Source: Serinus canaria | Lineage: Eukaryota; Chordata; Aves; Passeriformes; Fringillidae | NCBI RefSeq assembly: GCF_022539315.1 | Contig: NC_066314.1 | Location: 58,761,543-58,825,542 of the forward strand | Reading direction: 5' to 3' | Length of the DNA stretch: 64,000 nt | In this document: piece by piece, positions 37,748 to 49,486 of the stretch | Layout: each line of letters opens with the position of its first letter | Numbering within the stretch: position 1 is the first letter of the stretch | Notes under the pieces: generated by a model | What the model saw: the letters and a program-made list of their open reading frames with translations, nothing else | What the model was told of the DNA's origin: nothing | Database searches by the model: none | Position numbers and translations under genes: made by a program

Positions 37748-37816
37748 AGTTGAGACCTGCTCAAATGAAAACAGTGAGCTGCGTAAGAAGGTTGAAGTCC
37801 TGGAGAACACTAACAG
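37748..37816 (+). CDS. CREB3L2: CREB3L2 coding exon 8 (leucine zipper, first half)
   Basis: This 69-nt exon encodes residues 287-309 and part of Arg310: VETCSNENSELRKKVEVLEN followed by TNR. Heptad spacing from Leu284 puts Cys291, Leu298 and Leu305 at the d positions. Cysteine at the second heptad is also found in human, so it is a family feature and not a defect. The zipper mediates dimerisation. The acceptor is CTCCAG/AGTTGA and the donor AACAG/GTAAGG. The exon enters and leaves in phase 2. Confidence 0.95.
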
Positions 37817-40800
37817 GTAAGGTATGGATATCATCAAACAGAACTTGGTAGTGGCATATCACCGTGAAAAGTGAAAATCTGGTGGTTAAGAGATCAACTG
37901 AGGTGTGAACAATAGCTGTGTCTGATGGGGCTCATGTCAGAGAAGGATGTGGAAGGCCAGTTATTGTGACTGCAGTGGGATGTAAAGCATGGAAGTTTTG
38001 ATGTCACGTCTTAAACTGCCTCCCCAGCCTGTGGTGTGCTGGAGAAACCTTTTAGCACTCTTCTCTGAGTTCCTCCACTGCCCAAAGGCGTGTAATTAGC
38101 AATACAAACCAAAAAAAACCCCTACAGTCCAGCTCTTCCAATTGTCTTTATTTAGTGAAATTTTGCCAGGAAGCCTTAAGCTGAGACATGACACTTCCAG
38201 AATTAACAGTGCTGAAACTCAAGAGTCATCATTACTTCCTTATGCACTACTAGATGTCATTGCAATTATTGTGCACCCTTCTAACTATCTCACACCTTAG
38301 AGTTTCCTTCATTTGGAGGGGAAAATCATCATTTTGCTTCTTCATTTCTGAAAAAATGGGTGACTCAGTGGTGGCTTTTACAAAGGACACATGGCAGAAG
38401 ATGTTGAATAGCTAAGCTTTTAATTGGATGCTAGCTGAGAGAGTTCAGTGTCAATCCTGGCTTATGCTCAGTATGGCAAATCCCAGTGAGTAGGTACCAG
38501 ATGAGCCCACACTTAACACTTCCCAGTTAGAGGCATTTGCAGTGGTGGTTGAATATTACCAAGGAACATGATGGTGACACTGAAGTGTGGGGGGGAGGCT
38601 GGGTTTTAGAGATGAGACACCACAATCGTGGAAAATGGCCCTAGAGCTGATCTGGCAGCCAGTGCATTGCTAATTGAGTGGCATGTGTTGTTTCTAATCT
38701 CTGCATCCAATCTCTAATTTCATGAAACCAGACCCTGCAGCACTGTGACTTGCTGCAGAGAATCTCCCACACACTGCTCATGCATAAAGACATCTGCTGC
38801 TTGCTTGAAGAGAGCCAAGCCATTGCTGTGCCTCTTACATAGTCCTCCAGAGTTTGACATAAAAGAGCCAGGAACTATTCTGTAGGTGTGGAGTAGAGAT
38901 GTCTCACCCAGAATCTATCCCAGCAGGTACTGAAGCCAGCTTCTCTTAAGAAAAGGTGCAGTTGTAGATTATCCTCTTGGGGACAACATGTTATCAACCC
39001 TGGTGTTGTTCTCCCCCGTTAAAATAAATTTGGCCAGCTGTTTTCATCTCTGAGCTGTTGAGGATGCACTCAAGCTTTGTTGGTGTTGTTCATCCTTTCA
39101 GAAAGGACCTTTGGCATCTCACCTATTATTTGATTATCTTAATTCCTTCATGCTAAATGCTCTAAAAAGTTTTAGGTAAGTGATATGATCTCCAAATGCT
39201 TCATCCTTTGGCCAAGTGGGATGAGTTGCATTGTTTCCTTCCCTCTGCGATAGCATTGATATTCATCTGTAATCTCATGCAGAGAAGCAGATGTTCATCC
39301 TTCTGCACAGAAATTCTTATAACTCATGGCAGTGCTGTTTTGGCTATTTAGATATCAACTGTGTCTAAAATCTGCTAAGGCTTATGTGTGAAGTACTGAG
39401 AAATTTGTTAAAGTGCCTGCTTTCATCAAACCTCAGTTTTGTAACATATCATATTATAGAGTTTTTCACCTTAACTCCAAAAAGCCACTTTTCCTCTTTA
39501 CTGTGTAATTGGGCAACTGTCTCATTCAGAGGATGTTTCCAGGCCCTGGTTTAATGTACATTATCCACATCCTACAGTGAATTCAAAATGTCTCATTTCC
39601 TCATTGGTATTTGCACAGAGCCTTGGCATGACATCCAGAAACTATTCACGTGTTTCAGGACTTGTCTTCACAGCATCCTGTAGCTGAAACTTTCATCTCC
39701 TACCTACAGTCAGAATCTAAGTTTGGAGCAGTGGTGGTCAAAATTATTTAGTGTCAGTTTGGTGTGTCAGATGCCCAATTTTATATGTTTAGGACTTCAT
39801 CTCTCAAAGCACCTAGTACAGTTAGCACACATGTGTCTTATTTAATATACCCAAAGCAGAGCCCTAGTTGACTTTAGCTGTAACTTTGATATTCATTTCA
39901 GTAAAAAATGAAGACATTATTGAACATATTATCTAAAATTAGATCTACAAACATCAAAGCTATTCTCCCTTTGTGAAAGACTGTAAGAGTGGAAGGAAGA
40001 TAACAGGAAAATAAGATTACATGTTTAAGTGATGCTTTCAACTGTAGATGTAGACGAAGTTGGATTTTTACCTTGTTGAAAAGTTGGGCTATAGTTGATT
40101 ATCTAAAAGTTAATGAACATGTATTACTGTCAGTCACTATCATGTTTGTGTAGTCTAGCTGGATTGAGAGGAACTGAAGAGCAATTTCCAAAACATACAA
40201 CTATTGAACAGCAGTTTCCTTTCAGTATGTGCAATCAGATTTTAAGAGTATGTTAATCTATATATAGAAAACATTTGCATAGATACATACCTAAGACTTC
40301 AGGGAAACCCTGCTTGCATTTCAAAATCAGGCTCTAAACCATGGAAACACGAGATTTTTTTTCTGATAAAAATGTTCCTTCGTTACTCTCAGTAACATGA
40401 AAAAATTCAGGAGATTCTTCCTTGAAAGCCAGCCTTAGCCTGAAAATCTGGGTTTGAAGAGATGTAATGTCAAAGGTGTGGGTGTGGTCAAAAAAATTGC
40501 ATCCTGGAGCACTTCCCTTGGCATTCACACATCTTGAAAGAGAAGGCAGGAGGCTGGGAATCAAGATGCCAGAGTTTTTAATTCTCATTACTCTGAGTGG
40601 GTGAGTGCAGCATTTCTGTCATCTTTAGTATTAGAACACTAGCATATGTTACCTCTCCTAATTTGTGTTAGTCAATCCCTTAAAAGAAACCCATCCAAGT
40701 TCCTTCCTAGGCAGTTTTCTCAAAACTAAGGAAGCACTTTATTGCATGTTTACCTGTTTTGTCTTACAGCCACAAGTGAGCCATTGGTTTGAGTAGAATC

Positions 40801-43800
40801 TAAGCATGTGACACTTCTCATCATGGGACACTTCTCTCTCAGAAAGCAAAGGGTGTGAGAAGAAGCTGGTGCTGGGTATTGAACTAAGTTGTCCCAGCCA
40901 CCAAGAAGGCTTGACCACTCACATTTGAGTCCAAAGGCAGAAACTGCCAGTGATCCAGAGGGTTGCAAACATTCTCTTGACACCAGTGTTGTCTACAGGA
41001 GAGCCCTGTTTGGGCTTAAAGACAATATTGAAACCTCTGGTTCTGGGTATCATGTGTTGAGAAGTGCTTTTGCTTCTCACTTTTGTTGAGTCTGTGTTTG
41101 TAAGTATCTTGATGATCTCTTTTCCTGGAGAAATGATAGACATAGGATCCAGTGCATGTGTGGTTGAAATTGTCACACATGGACAATGAATGCAAGTGGC
41201 TGCAGAGTTACTCCCATGGAGTAACAGCAGCCAGCTGTGTAGATCTCCACTAACAAGCACTTTAATGGCAATGCCTTGTGAATAAAAATATGATATTCTT
41301 CCCTTTCTTCAACTCCCAGTCACCTAAAGATCAAGTTGCACATCAGTCTGACCCACCAAAGGTTTATCAGCACCAAAGCTGCCAGACTTCACTGATTTGA
41401 TTGGTTGTTCATTCATTTGAGACTGATAAAGTCATTTTAGCAAATTGTTTTCAAGGAATAAAGGATCTAGGTTTAAGTTGCAATGAGATATCTTGCACCT
41501 AATTTCAGGCCACCCTTACAACAGTTGACAATGCTTGGCAGCCCTGGAACATCTTTTATGGAAAATTGCTGGAGGTTTTCTTTGTAGTTCAAATGGGAAG
41601 ATTGTGGATTTAAGTGGTCTTTTAACTAAAACTTTACTTTGGGAGTTGTCCCCTTTCCTACAAATGGGACAGGCAGAGAAGGAATCTCTGTGTCGAATTA
41701 AAAGACAGAATATTTTTTTCCTCTCTCCTTATCAGAATTGGGTTTTGTTCCTCACACAATAGGAATAATCCTCTAAAAACTTTTGATTAGGATAAAGTGT
41801 TTGGTGTCTCCTAGAAGATGTCGTTTGGTTGTTTTTCTGTTTGTTTGCACCAATGTTGGATTTTAAACAGAAATGCTGACTTGAGGAAGTCTCCCAGGTG
41901 GTTCTGTAGTGACAAGTTTTCTCTCCTTAATGAAAATATCACTGGAAGCAGAAGGGAAGGCTTGTCTTGCTCCATACTTTAGTAGTGAAAAGGCCTCTTC
42001 TGAAACTGAATAAATGTGAATATACACCAAAACCAAGACATCACAGACTGAGTTTGCTGGCAGCATGTGGAAGGAAGTGCAGGAGTCTTCAGGCACTTTA
42101 CAGCTTTCCTATGAGGTGCTTCCATTGGCAGGGAAAAGCGTGAAAGCACACTCACACCTCCTACAGAATTGACCCTCTAATTGAATATCCCTGGGAAATG
42201 TGTCAGACACAGTGAAAATAATCCCTGTGGGTGCAAACCCCCTTAGCATGCTGTCTTGGGATTGCATTTGCTCCTGTTAGGACTTAGCCATAGGCAGTGT
42301 ATTCCACTAAAAGCATTTGTGGCCTTTCTACTGGTGTTTGAAGGGAGCATCATATTTTTAGGGAAGTCCCTTTTCTGCAGAGCAGAGATCTGCTCCTTTT
42401 TCCTCTCCTGATCCAGATCACCCTTGCAGCTGTCCAGTCACAAGTTTTTGCATGGGAATCTTCTGACCTCAGAATCCAGTCTTCCACCATTCCAGATACA
42501 AATGAGAGAACAAATGCACCAAGGAGTGTCTCATTTTGGCAGTGGCAGGATAAACTGATGTCATCTCTGATCAAACTTGTTTCTTGTTCTTGCCTCAGTT
42601 CTTGCTCACAGTTTGCACCTGTATCTGTCAGCTCCAAACACTGAGTCCTTGTCTGTTGAGAAGGAAACAGTAGCTCTGCTCAAACAGATAAATGACTGGG
42701 GGAAGAAAGACATTTTTTGTGAAGGTATTTGGTAAATAAGGTGGAGGATGAATCTTCCTCTGTCTATGGAAGACCTCAGAATACCTGCCTCATTACACTT
42801 TCCAAAGAGACTGTTTTGTAATCAGCTCTCTGGGCCCACTCTGCCCAACAGGTTTTTTAAATTGAGCATGAAAAGGCAGAGATGAACAAACTGAGGAGAA
42901 TTGCCTCTTCTCTGTTGATTTCCTCACCAGCCATTAGCTGTTTTCTCACTGACGCCTCCACAAAAAGTGGCAGGAACGATCAGCATTTCAAGGCTGCTGC
43001 TGCTGCCAGCCCCCGAGCTGAGGAGGAGGAGGAGAGCTCCTTCCTCCTCGCTCTGCAGAGCTGCTCTACATCGAGCCCAGTGAGTCAGGCCTGAAATGGG
43101 GGAAAGATTTAGTCTTCCAAAATAGCACAGAAAGTTCAAGGTTGAAAGGGCATTGCTGTCTGACACAGCACATGGTGGGAGTACTGCAGGCAAGGTGTTC
43201 TGTGCCAGGAAATGAAGTGCACAGGTCTGGTGAGCCCTGTGCCATGCAGTGGATGTCAGGAGGAACTGGGAAGAGATGCCAAAGGGAGCAGGGAATTAGG
43301 ATGGTCTCATTTCGGTGGTGGACACTGTTTGTATTTCTAAATTTGCCTGTGGTCTTCTGTATTACTGAATAAAGGATTGCATTGGGCATATCGCTCTCTT
43401 TTTTAAACACTGAGTTGCAGAGTAAGCCATGCTCTCAAGAGCATTCAAGATATTCTTTCTTTACAAGTTGAGAAGGATCTGCTGGCCCAGATAAATCTGT
43501 GCTGTGAGAATGCCTTGTGCTCATTTCAGAATGTATTCCTGAAGTCCTTGAATTCATTAAGCCCTAATTAGCAATGAGCATCGATGATTAAAAAAATCTA
43601 TGAAAATAGGCAGATCAGGGTATATTGAGCTGTGAAGGCACCTCTGGGTCTGTCCTACAATTAGCTTTTAGCCAGTTTGGTCTTAAAATACTCCTTCTAT
43701 TTTCTCTGACATCCTGACCTTGCCTCTTGCTTTAGCTTTTGACGTAACAGCCTCCAAAACTGTCATCTGGAGTTTCTGTGGGGTATCCTCCACAGTAGAT

Positions 43801-44825
43801 TGTGAAACTTATAGGAGAAGTGAAAAGTAAACTTGGGAACAAATAGAAAATCTAGCATCTTCACACAAAATTATACTATATTTGTGTTGAGGACAGGCAT
43901 TTGGTTACTGACAGATTGTTAAAAAGACTGATGTGAAAGTCCTGTACCAGTCATACTTTGAGATCATTTCCCATTTAAATTACTTGTGTTCTGACTGTAG
44001 TAATTGATGCAACAGCAGAAAAATTTAAAAAAAACACCACCAAAAAACAGTCAGAAAGGCTCTTCTGGTCTGGGACTGTTGAACCCAGCCACAAGAGAAT
44101 TGTCATTGTGGTTGGGACCTCTGAAAGACACAATCAGAGGAGCCGCTTGAAGCATCTGCAATTTTTGTCAACTCTGCAGGATTTAACAAATAGCATTGAA
44201 GTGTTTTATTTAATAAATGAATGTGAGAAGTGAAGTCTGTGCCTATGTCTGGTTTTAAGTTCTTCTCTTTAAAAATCAGCCAGCGTGTGTTCTAAACATC
44301 TAAATAGCAAGATGTGGGGAAAAGGGGGTTTTGATAACCAACTAGCTAACTGACTAGACCAGTTGAAGGTTTTGAAAACTAACTGAGCAGTTATAAACTT
44401 GATTTTGCATCTTTAAAAATAATGGCAAAACACCTGCTGAATCCATGACATAGAGTCAGGTTATATATGCAGCTGGTCACTTGCATGCAGAGCAGTTTCA
44501 CTTGTTAATGTGCCATTTTGTATAGAAACACTGAAAATACATTTTTTATTTATAAAAACTTACTGAAAGTACTAAAGAAGTATATGTTCAGGGACATAAG
44601 TTGAGAGAAAAGCAAAAAATCTTGAACATTTCAGTGCTAATACATATAAAAACTTTGTAAAATTAAAACCATTCCTTGCTAGTGATTTTAAGGAGAAGAC
44701 TTTAACTATCTCTGCATTATCCTAAATGCTGTATTATTGCCATGTGTGGAATTTGAAGCAGAAATGTATTTAACCAACAAGCAGGTCAGTGTGTGTGATG
44801 CTTGCCTGTTGTCTTTGCTTTCCAG
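37817..44825 (+). other. CREB3L2: CREB3L2 intron 8
   Basis: A 7-kb AT-rich intron. I looked for exons, CR1 tails and LTR ends and found none that I can support. A glutamate-coding GAGGAG run near 43018-43035 sits in small chance frames on both strands. Confidence 0.8.
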
Positions 44826-44925
44826 GACACTTCTGCAGCAGTTGCAGAGACTCCAAGCCGTGGTCGCTGGCAAAGTGTCCCGCTCGTGTAAGGCAGCTAG
44901 CACACAAACAGGGACCTGTCTTATG
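44826..44925 (+). CDS. CREB3L2: CREB3L2 coding exon 9 (end of zipper to membrane)
   Basis: This 100-nt exon encodes residues 310-343. TLLQQLQRLQAVVAGKVSRS carries the last zipper leucines (Leu312, Leu319). The juxtamembrane segment CKAASTQTGTCLM follows and enters the transmembrane helix. Human reads TLLQQLQKLQTLVMGKVSRT and then CKLAGTQTGTCLM. The acceptor is TTTCCAG/GACACT and the donor CTTATG/GTGAGT. The exon ends in phase 0 in the middle of the hydrophobic stretch, as in human. Confidence 0.95.
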
Positions 44926-45802
44926 GTGAGTGTCCCCAAGGATGGGGATTCTGAGGGAAGGAGAATCTCTTTCAAGGCACATCTCTTTTTCTGCAAAGCC
45001 TCTCAATGGCAAATTTGCAGCTTAGGGAACTCCTTTTCATGATTTAACCATTTTGAGGGAGGTGAGACTTGTGACTGATAAAGATTAATGGTTGTGGGAA
45101 GGCACTGAGTTCTGGAGGAGGCTGGGCTTGTGGTTTTAGTTGGGTGCTGCAGTTGAAAGAAGGAGCAATGCTCTTCCAAGGGACCCACATTATTATTTCC
45201 TGCAGTATTATATGGTGGAAATGGTGTCTAGGGTTGTAAAATGAAAATGAGAGTGACCTTTGAGGCTTGTACTTTTGATACTAATAAAAATAAACTTGCT
45301 CAAGCAAATCAAAATATGACTGAGGCTGTAAATCTACCTCTGTCCTATTTCAGTAGTAGTAGTCAAGAAAATGAATAGAATGAAACATTTGCTTTTCCCT
45401 CCTTACACTTAGCTATCAAGTTCCCTTTATACCTAAAGTGCTGTAAATTGATGGAAATCATTTACAAGGTGTAAGCTAGCCTCACTGTCACTTGGAAGCA
45501 AGACTGGGGCCAGCAGCAGAAATAACCTTGGACATCCTCAGCAGTGCATGTAAAGCACACATGGCAGCTTTATCTGCATTTCAGCTTTGTGAGTAAAAAA
45601 GGCAGCTGGTCAGAATGGTGCAGACCTTGAAAATGAAGCCCAGCATTTAGATGTGCCCTTTGAAGCACTGAGCTGTCACCTGCCTTTGCTAAGTGTGCAG
45701 TGGTGAGGATGGCCCCAAATGGTTTGTTTTGGTAAAATACCAGTTCTTGTGTGCGCATGTGGGTCAAGTGCACTCACCTCTCCTGCATCCTCCCTTTGCC
45801 AG
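44926..45802 (+). other. CREB3L2: CREB3L2 intron 9
   Basis: A 0.9-kb intron in which I recognise nothing beyond the splice signals (GTGAGT donor, TTTGCCAG acceptor). Confidence 0.85.
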
Positions 45803-45929
45803 ATGGTGGTGCTGTGCTTTGCAGTAGTTTTTGGCAGCTTCTCTCAGAGCTACGGGCCATATCCTTCTGCTACAAAGATGGTGTTGCCCAGGCAGCATTC
45901 CTCACCAGAGTCCTACACAGATTCCATTG
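45803..45929 (+). CDS. CREB3L2: CREB3L2 coding exon 10 (transmembrane helix)
   Basis: This 127-nt exon encodes residues 344-385 and the first base of codon 386. MVVLCFAVVFGSFSQSYGPY continues the single membrane-spanning helix begun in exon 9 (about residues 340-356). This type II anchor holds the precursor in the ER and is the substrate of site-2 protease. The luminal side starts at SYGPYPSATKM (359-369), highly conserved with human GYGPYPSATKM. The acceptor is TTGCCAG/ATGGTG and the donor ATTG/GTAAGT. Confidence 0.95.
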
Positions 45930-46593
45930 GTAAGTGACAGCTATTCCAGTCTTGCTCTTTGCTCAGCTGTACTTAGGCACTTGTTTTCCACACCCATTCT
46001 CAACCCTCTTCTCAAGCACCTCTTGCATTTCTGCTCCTTAAATGGCCGTTTTTTAATATATACCTGTGTTTTTCTAAGAAGGATAGCTTGGCAAACTATG
46101 CTGATGGCAGCCAACTTCATAAAAATGAGCAAAACCTTTTCCCCACTAGCCTACTTGGTACTTCTGTTTGAAGAATATTTTTGCCTCTGTTTGCAGAACT
46201 AAAGTTAAAGGTCTGTGAAAAGTAGCAGGTTTCTACTCGGTAGCAGATGTTCATACTGTTAAAATGCACAAATTCTTTCTTTGCCAATGTCACCAAAGAG
46301 TCCAGGGACTGAATGGGAAACTGTTAGTATTACATAACCATAATGAACCAATATATTATCAAAGTTATTATTTAATTTTGTTCTTGTTTTTCAGATAATT
46401 TAGGGCTTCTGGATCCCTACCTAGACCATTCCTGTGGTTTCTTTCTTCAGCTCTCAAATTGCCAGTTAATTACTATGAAAAGGCCTTTGCAGCTTTGGCT
46501 CTGCCCTAACAGTTTCCATTTCCTGAAATGACCAGGGCTGTTCTCTGAGCTGTCTGTTGCTCGTCTCATTTTGCCTTCTGTCTTTGTGTGCAG
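45930..46593 (+). other. CREB3L2: CREB3L2 intron 10
   Basis: A 0.66-kb intron with no feature that I recognise. Confidence 0.85.
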
Positions 46594-46819
46594 TGAGGTC
46601 AAGGAGCCTCCTAATTTATGAAGAGCCTCAACAGCTGGAGGAGCCATCCAGCCCGATCTCCTTTGCAGACCGCAGTGACAGACAGACAGACACCTCCAAG
46701 TTCACAGCACTGTCCCTGGAAGCTGTGCCAGGGACACAGCAGGATGATATCATGCAGTTCACAATAGCCAACGAGACAAGGCTAGAGAAATCAGTGCTGC
46801 TGGGCCTGCAGCAGCACAG
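46594..46819 (+). CDS. CREB3L2: CREB3L2 coding exon 11 (S1P site and luminal tail)
   Basis: This 226-nt exon encodes residues 386-460 and part of Arg461. It opens VRSRSLLIYEE, against VRSRNLLIYEE in human. RSLL (389-392) is the RxxL motif recognised by site-1 protease in the Golgi. A variable Ser/Asp-rich spacer follows, then IANETRLEKSVLLGLQQH, with an N-glycosylation sequon at Asn445 conserved with human SNET. The luminal C-terminal fragment released by cleavage is reported to be secreted and to act through Patched in chondrocytes. The spacer DRSDRQTDTSKFTALSLE aligns poorly with mammals. The acceptor is GTGCAG/TGAGGT and the donor CACAG/GTGAGT. Confidence 0.94.
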
Positions 46820-47633
46820 GTGAGTGCAGGGTAGGCTGCTTGTCACACGGGAGTTCTGTGTCACTCTTGTTCATACCTGAAGGCCAGAGGTCAGGCTGGC
46901 AGCTCAGCTGTGCTGGGCACCATGAAGCATGAAGTAAGAGTTTGGCTTTTATCTGGGGAGCCTATAGGCAAAGTCACTATTGCTCTGGAGAAGTAGCTGC
47001 AACAGAATTGTAGTAATACAGCTACCAAACTCAGTGCTTCTGCCAGAACCCTAACCCCTGTAAGCCTCTTAGTTGGGCCTACCCACTTCTTTAAAGCACT
47101 TTCTTGAGTGCTTCCCAAAGGAATAAGCTTTTGGCAGTTGTATGGAAGTGTGAGGTTGTGATTCACTGGAATTTCAATGAGGTTAGGGCATGAAGAGCTG
47201 GAGTTTCTCACAGCAGTGATTTTACTAAAGCATTACTGCAGAAAGTTTGCAGGACTCAGTCTCAAGAGACAGACATGTACAATTATCTGACTACTTAAGT
47301 TCTCACACTGAGTTCCCTCACTTTTAGCATAAATGTAAGGGATTATTTTTTTGTTTGCTTTTTTTTATCATAAATGTAAGTGTTGCAGGCCTCTGAAGAG
47401 AGAGAGAGTCACTGGTTTAAATGTGTGTGCTTCTTTCTGCTGCACCTTTGCTTGCCTAGAACCAAAGAGATGACTGCTTCAGTATAATTCCATATGTTAC
47501 CAGACCCAGCTAACTGACCAATAGCTTGCTGCTAAATACTGAATGGCTCTTCAGCATTAGCCAAATCAAGCAGGAAGTGTACTTAAAAAAAAATTGCTAT
47601 TAGCATTAACCTTTGGTTTTTTGTTCCCTACAG
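46820..47633 (+). other. CREB3L2: CREB3L2 intron 11
   Basis: A 0.8-kb intron. Only a short GAGAGAGAGAG run near 47397 stands out. The acceptor tract is TTTTTTGTTCCCTACAG. Confidence 0.85.
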
Positions 47634-47709
47634 AGTCAACTCGGAACTAGAAGGAAATGAAACACTGAAGATAATTGAAATAGACAGAAGAGTCAATGCC
47701 ACCTCTTAA
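47634..47709 (+). CDS. CREB3L2: CREB3L2 last coding exon (C-terminus and stop)
   Basis: The coding part encodes residues 461-485 and TAA at 47707-47709. ELEGNETLKIIEIDRRVN (465-482) matches human KLEGNETLKVVELDRRVN. Sequons at Asn469 (NET) and Asn482 (NAT) both have human counterparts (NET and NTT). The protein ends in Ser where human ends in Phe, and its length is within one residue of the human protein over the shared part. An AATAAA lies two bases after the stop, but it is unlikely to be used because cleavage there would leave almost no UTR. Confidence 0.95.
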
Positions 47710-49470
47710 AAATAAAAAAGGCCTTTTTTCTTGACTTCCCTCCTTCCCACATATTTTCAACCAAAGTTCCCCTGACTTGTCATCCTCAGTGAACCAAAGT
47801 ACAAAAGAGAGGGAGTTCAACTTCTGCATTGACTGATGAGGCTGTGACTACAGATGGGATCTCTTGTCTTTGTAACTCCCTTCCTCCCGTTGCACACGGT
47901 CCCTGTCTCTGCTTTTATCCCTTTCCTGTCTAACACTGCAAGGGCAGGACTGAATTATGGTGGCAGATGATGCCAGCAGCGTGCCAGTGACTGGTGGGCG
48001 TGTGTGCCTGTACATGCACACAGCCTGATCTGAGCACAAAGACATTCTGGAGAAGGGTGAATTGTGCAAAACCAATGGGAGCATGTGGGTGGTAGTTTTC
48101 TTGGGAGAAGGTAATGGAGAAAGAGAGGAGATGCAGCATGATGGTGCTTAGAGTCTCACCACAGCTCTGTGCCTGCTGGTCTACAGCCCTTAAGCCTTTT
48201 GGGGAATAGAGAAGCACATGTGCAGCCTGCTGCTGAGGGGACAAGAAAGGGCCCTGACACTGCTGAGTTCACAGCACAGGCAGGAGAGGGCTGGTCCATG
48301 ATGCTGCTGGATTGTCCTCCCCATGCTCTTCCCTTCTCCCCTCCAATCTCTTCATCACTTAGCAGGGTAGGTTTCTCTGTGCATTGAAAGCAGTCCTGGT
48401 GGGCTTCCCTGCTTCCACCCTTGAGAAATCAAGCAAAGATCAGTCAATGTCTTTTCCACACGCTGTGTGGGAGAATTAGACTAGTTTAACTAAATCTGTT
48501 TAGAAAGCAGGTTTTGTTACATTTATGCAATATTTTAGATGGATGCCCTTTAGTCTGCTTAAGGCTAATCTATTTAGCTTAAGTCAGTTCCTTCCCAACA
48601 AACTAAATCAATGTAAGGCTTAAACCAGAAGTGCCTCCTGAGAGGACTGTATGGATTTAATTTATTGGCTTCTAGCTGGTTGATGAAAATTCTTGTGTAG
48701 ACCCAGTCTCAGATTGTCTTGCGTTTTCCTTTCCTTGCCATCTTCCTGTTACTGTTGTAAATAGTATTTATTAGCTTTGAAAAATTTTGTTCAGGTAGTT
48801 GCAATGAAGAGAACTGAGCTTTCCTAACCCTGCAAGTGATCTGGACAGACCCTGAAATTGGACAGACAAACATCACTGAGTGCCCATTTCCTTCCCTTGA
48901 GCTTGAATTGTCCTAAAATAAAGCCACGTGTCTTACTTTCCTCTGACCTGCTTTTCCAGAGGTGTGATCTGAGAGCAGCTGCTTTGGGTACAGATAGGCC
49001 AGCTCCTGCCTGGAGATGGTGGATCCTGTATTAGCTGTATGCCAAGGCAGCCTCTGATGTGAGGAGCTGATTGTGTAGGCAGGAGACCTGTCAAATGAGG
49101 AATGAGATGAGCACGTGGCGGGGTGAAGTGACTGGCCCAGGCTCACTGAGAAAGCCAAGAGCAGCATTCAGGTCTGATCCTGGTCCAGTCCTCTTCTCCA
49201 TGCTGTGTATCCTTCTTGTCCCGTGGTGTTGTCTTCAAGTGTCCTCTCCCTCCCTCTCTCTCTCTCAGTAGCCTGGTCATGCCTTTGCCTGAGCTGTGCT
49301 TCTTGCAGTTTGTCCTTGCAGGGGCACAGTTGAACTCAGTCCAGAATTCAAGCAGGGCTTTATCTGGTTCCTACAGAAGGGCACTCCTGCTCCATTGAGG
49401 ATGGATCTAATGTGAAAATCCTAATTCAGCAGGCTAGCATAGCTGCTTAACAGTTTACCAGAAGAAGTGG

Positions 49471-49486
49471 AAAAAAAAAAAAAAAA
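49471..49486. repeat. A16 run in 3' UTR
   Basis: Sixteen uninterrupted A bases in the inferred 3' UTR, a likely internal oligo-dT priming site in cDNA libraries. Confidence 0.95.

Noticed and set aside
47711..47716. AATAAA two bases after the CREB3L2 stop codon
   Set aside because: Use of this signal would leave almost no 3' UTR, and no downstream GT-rich element is evident.
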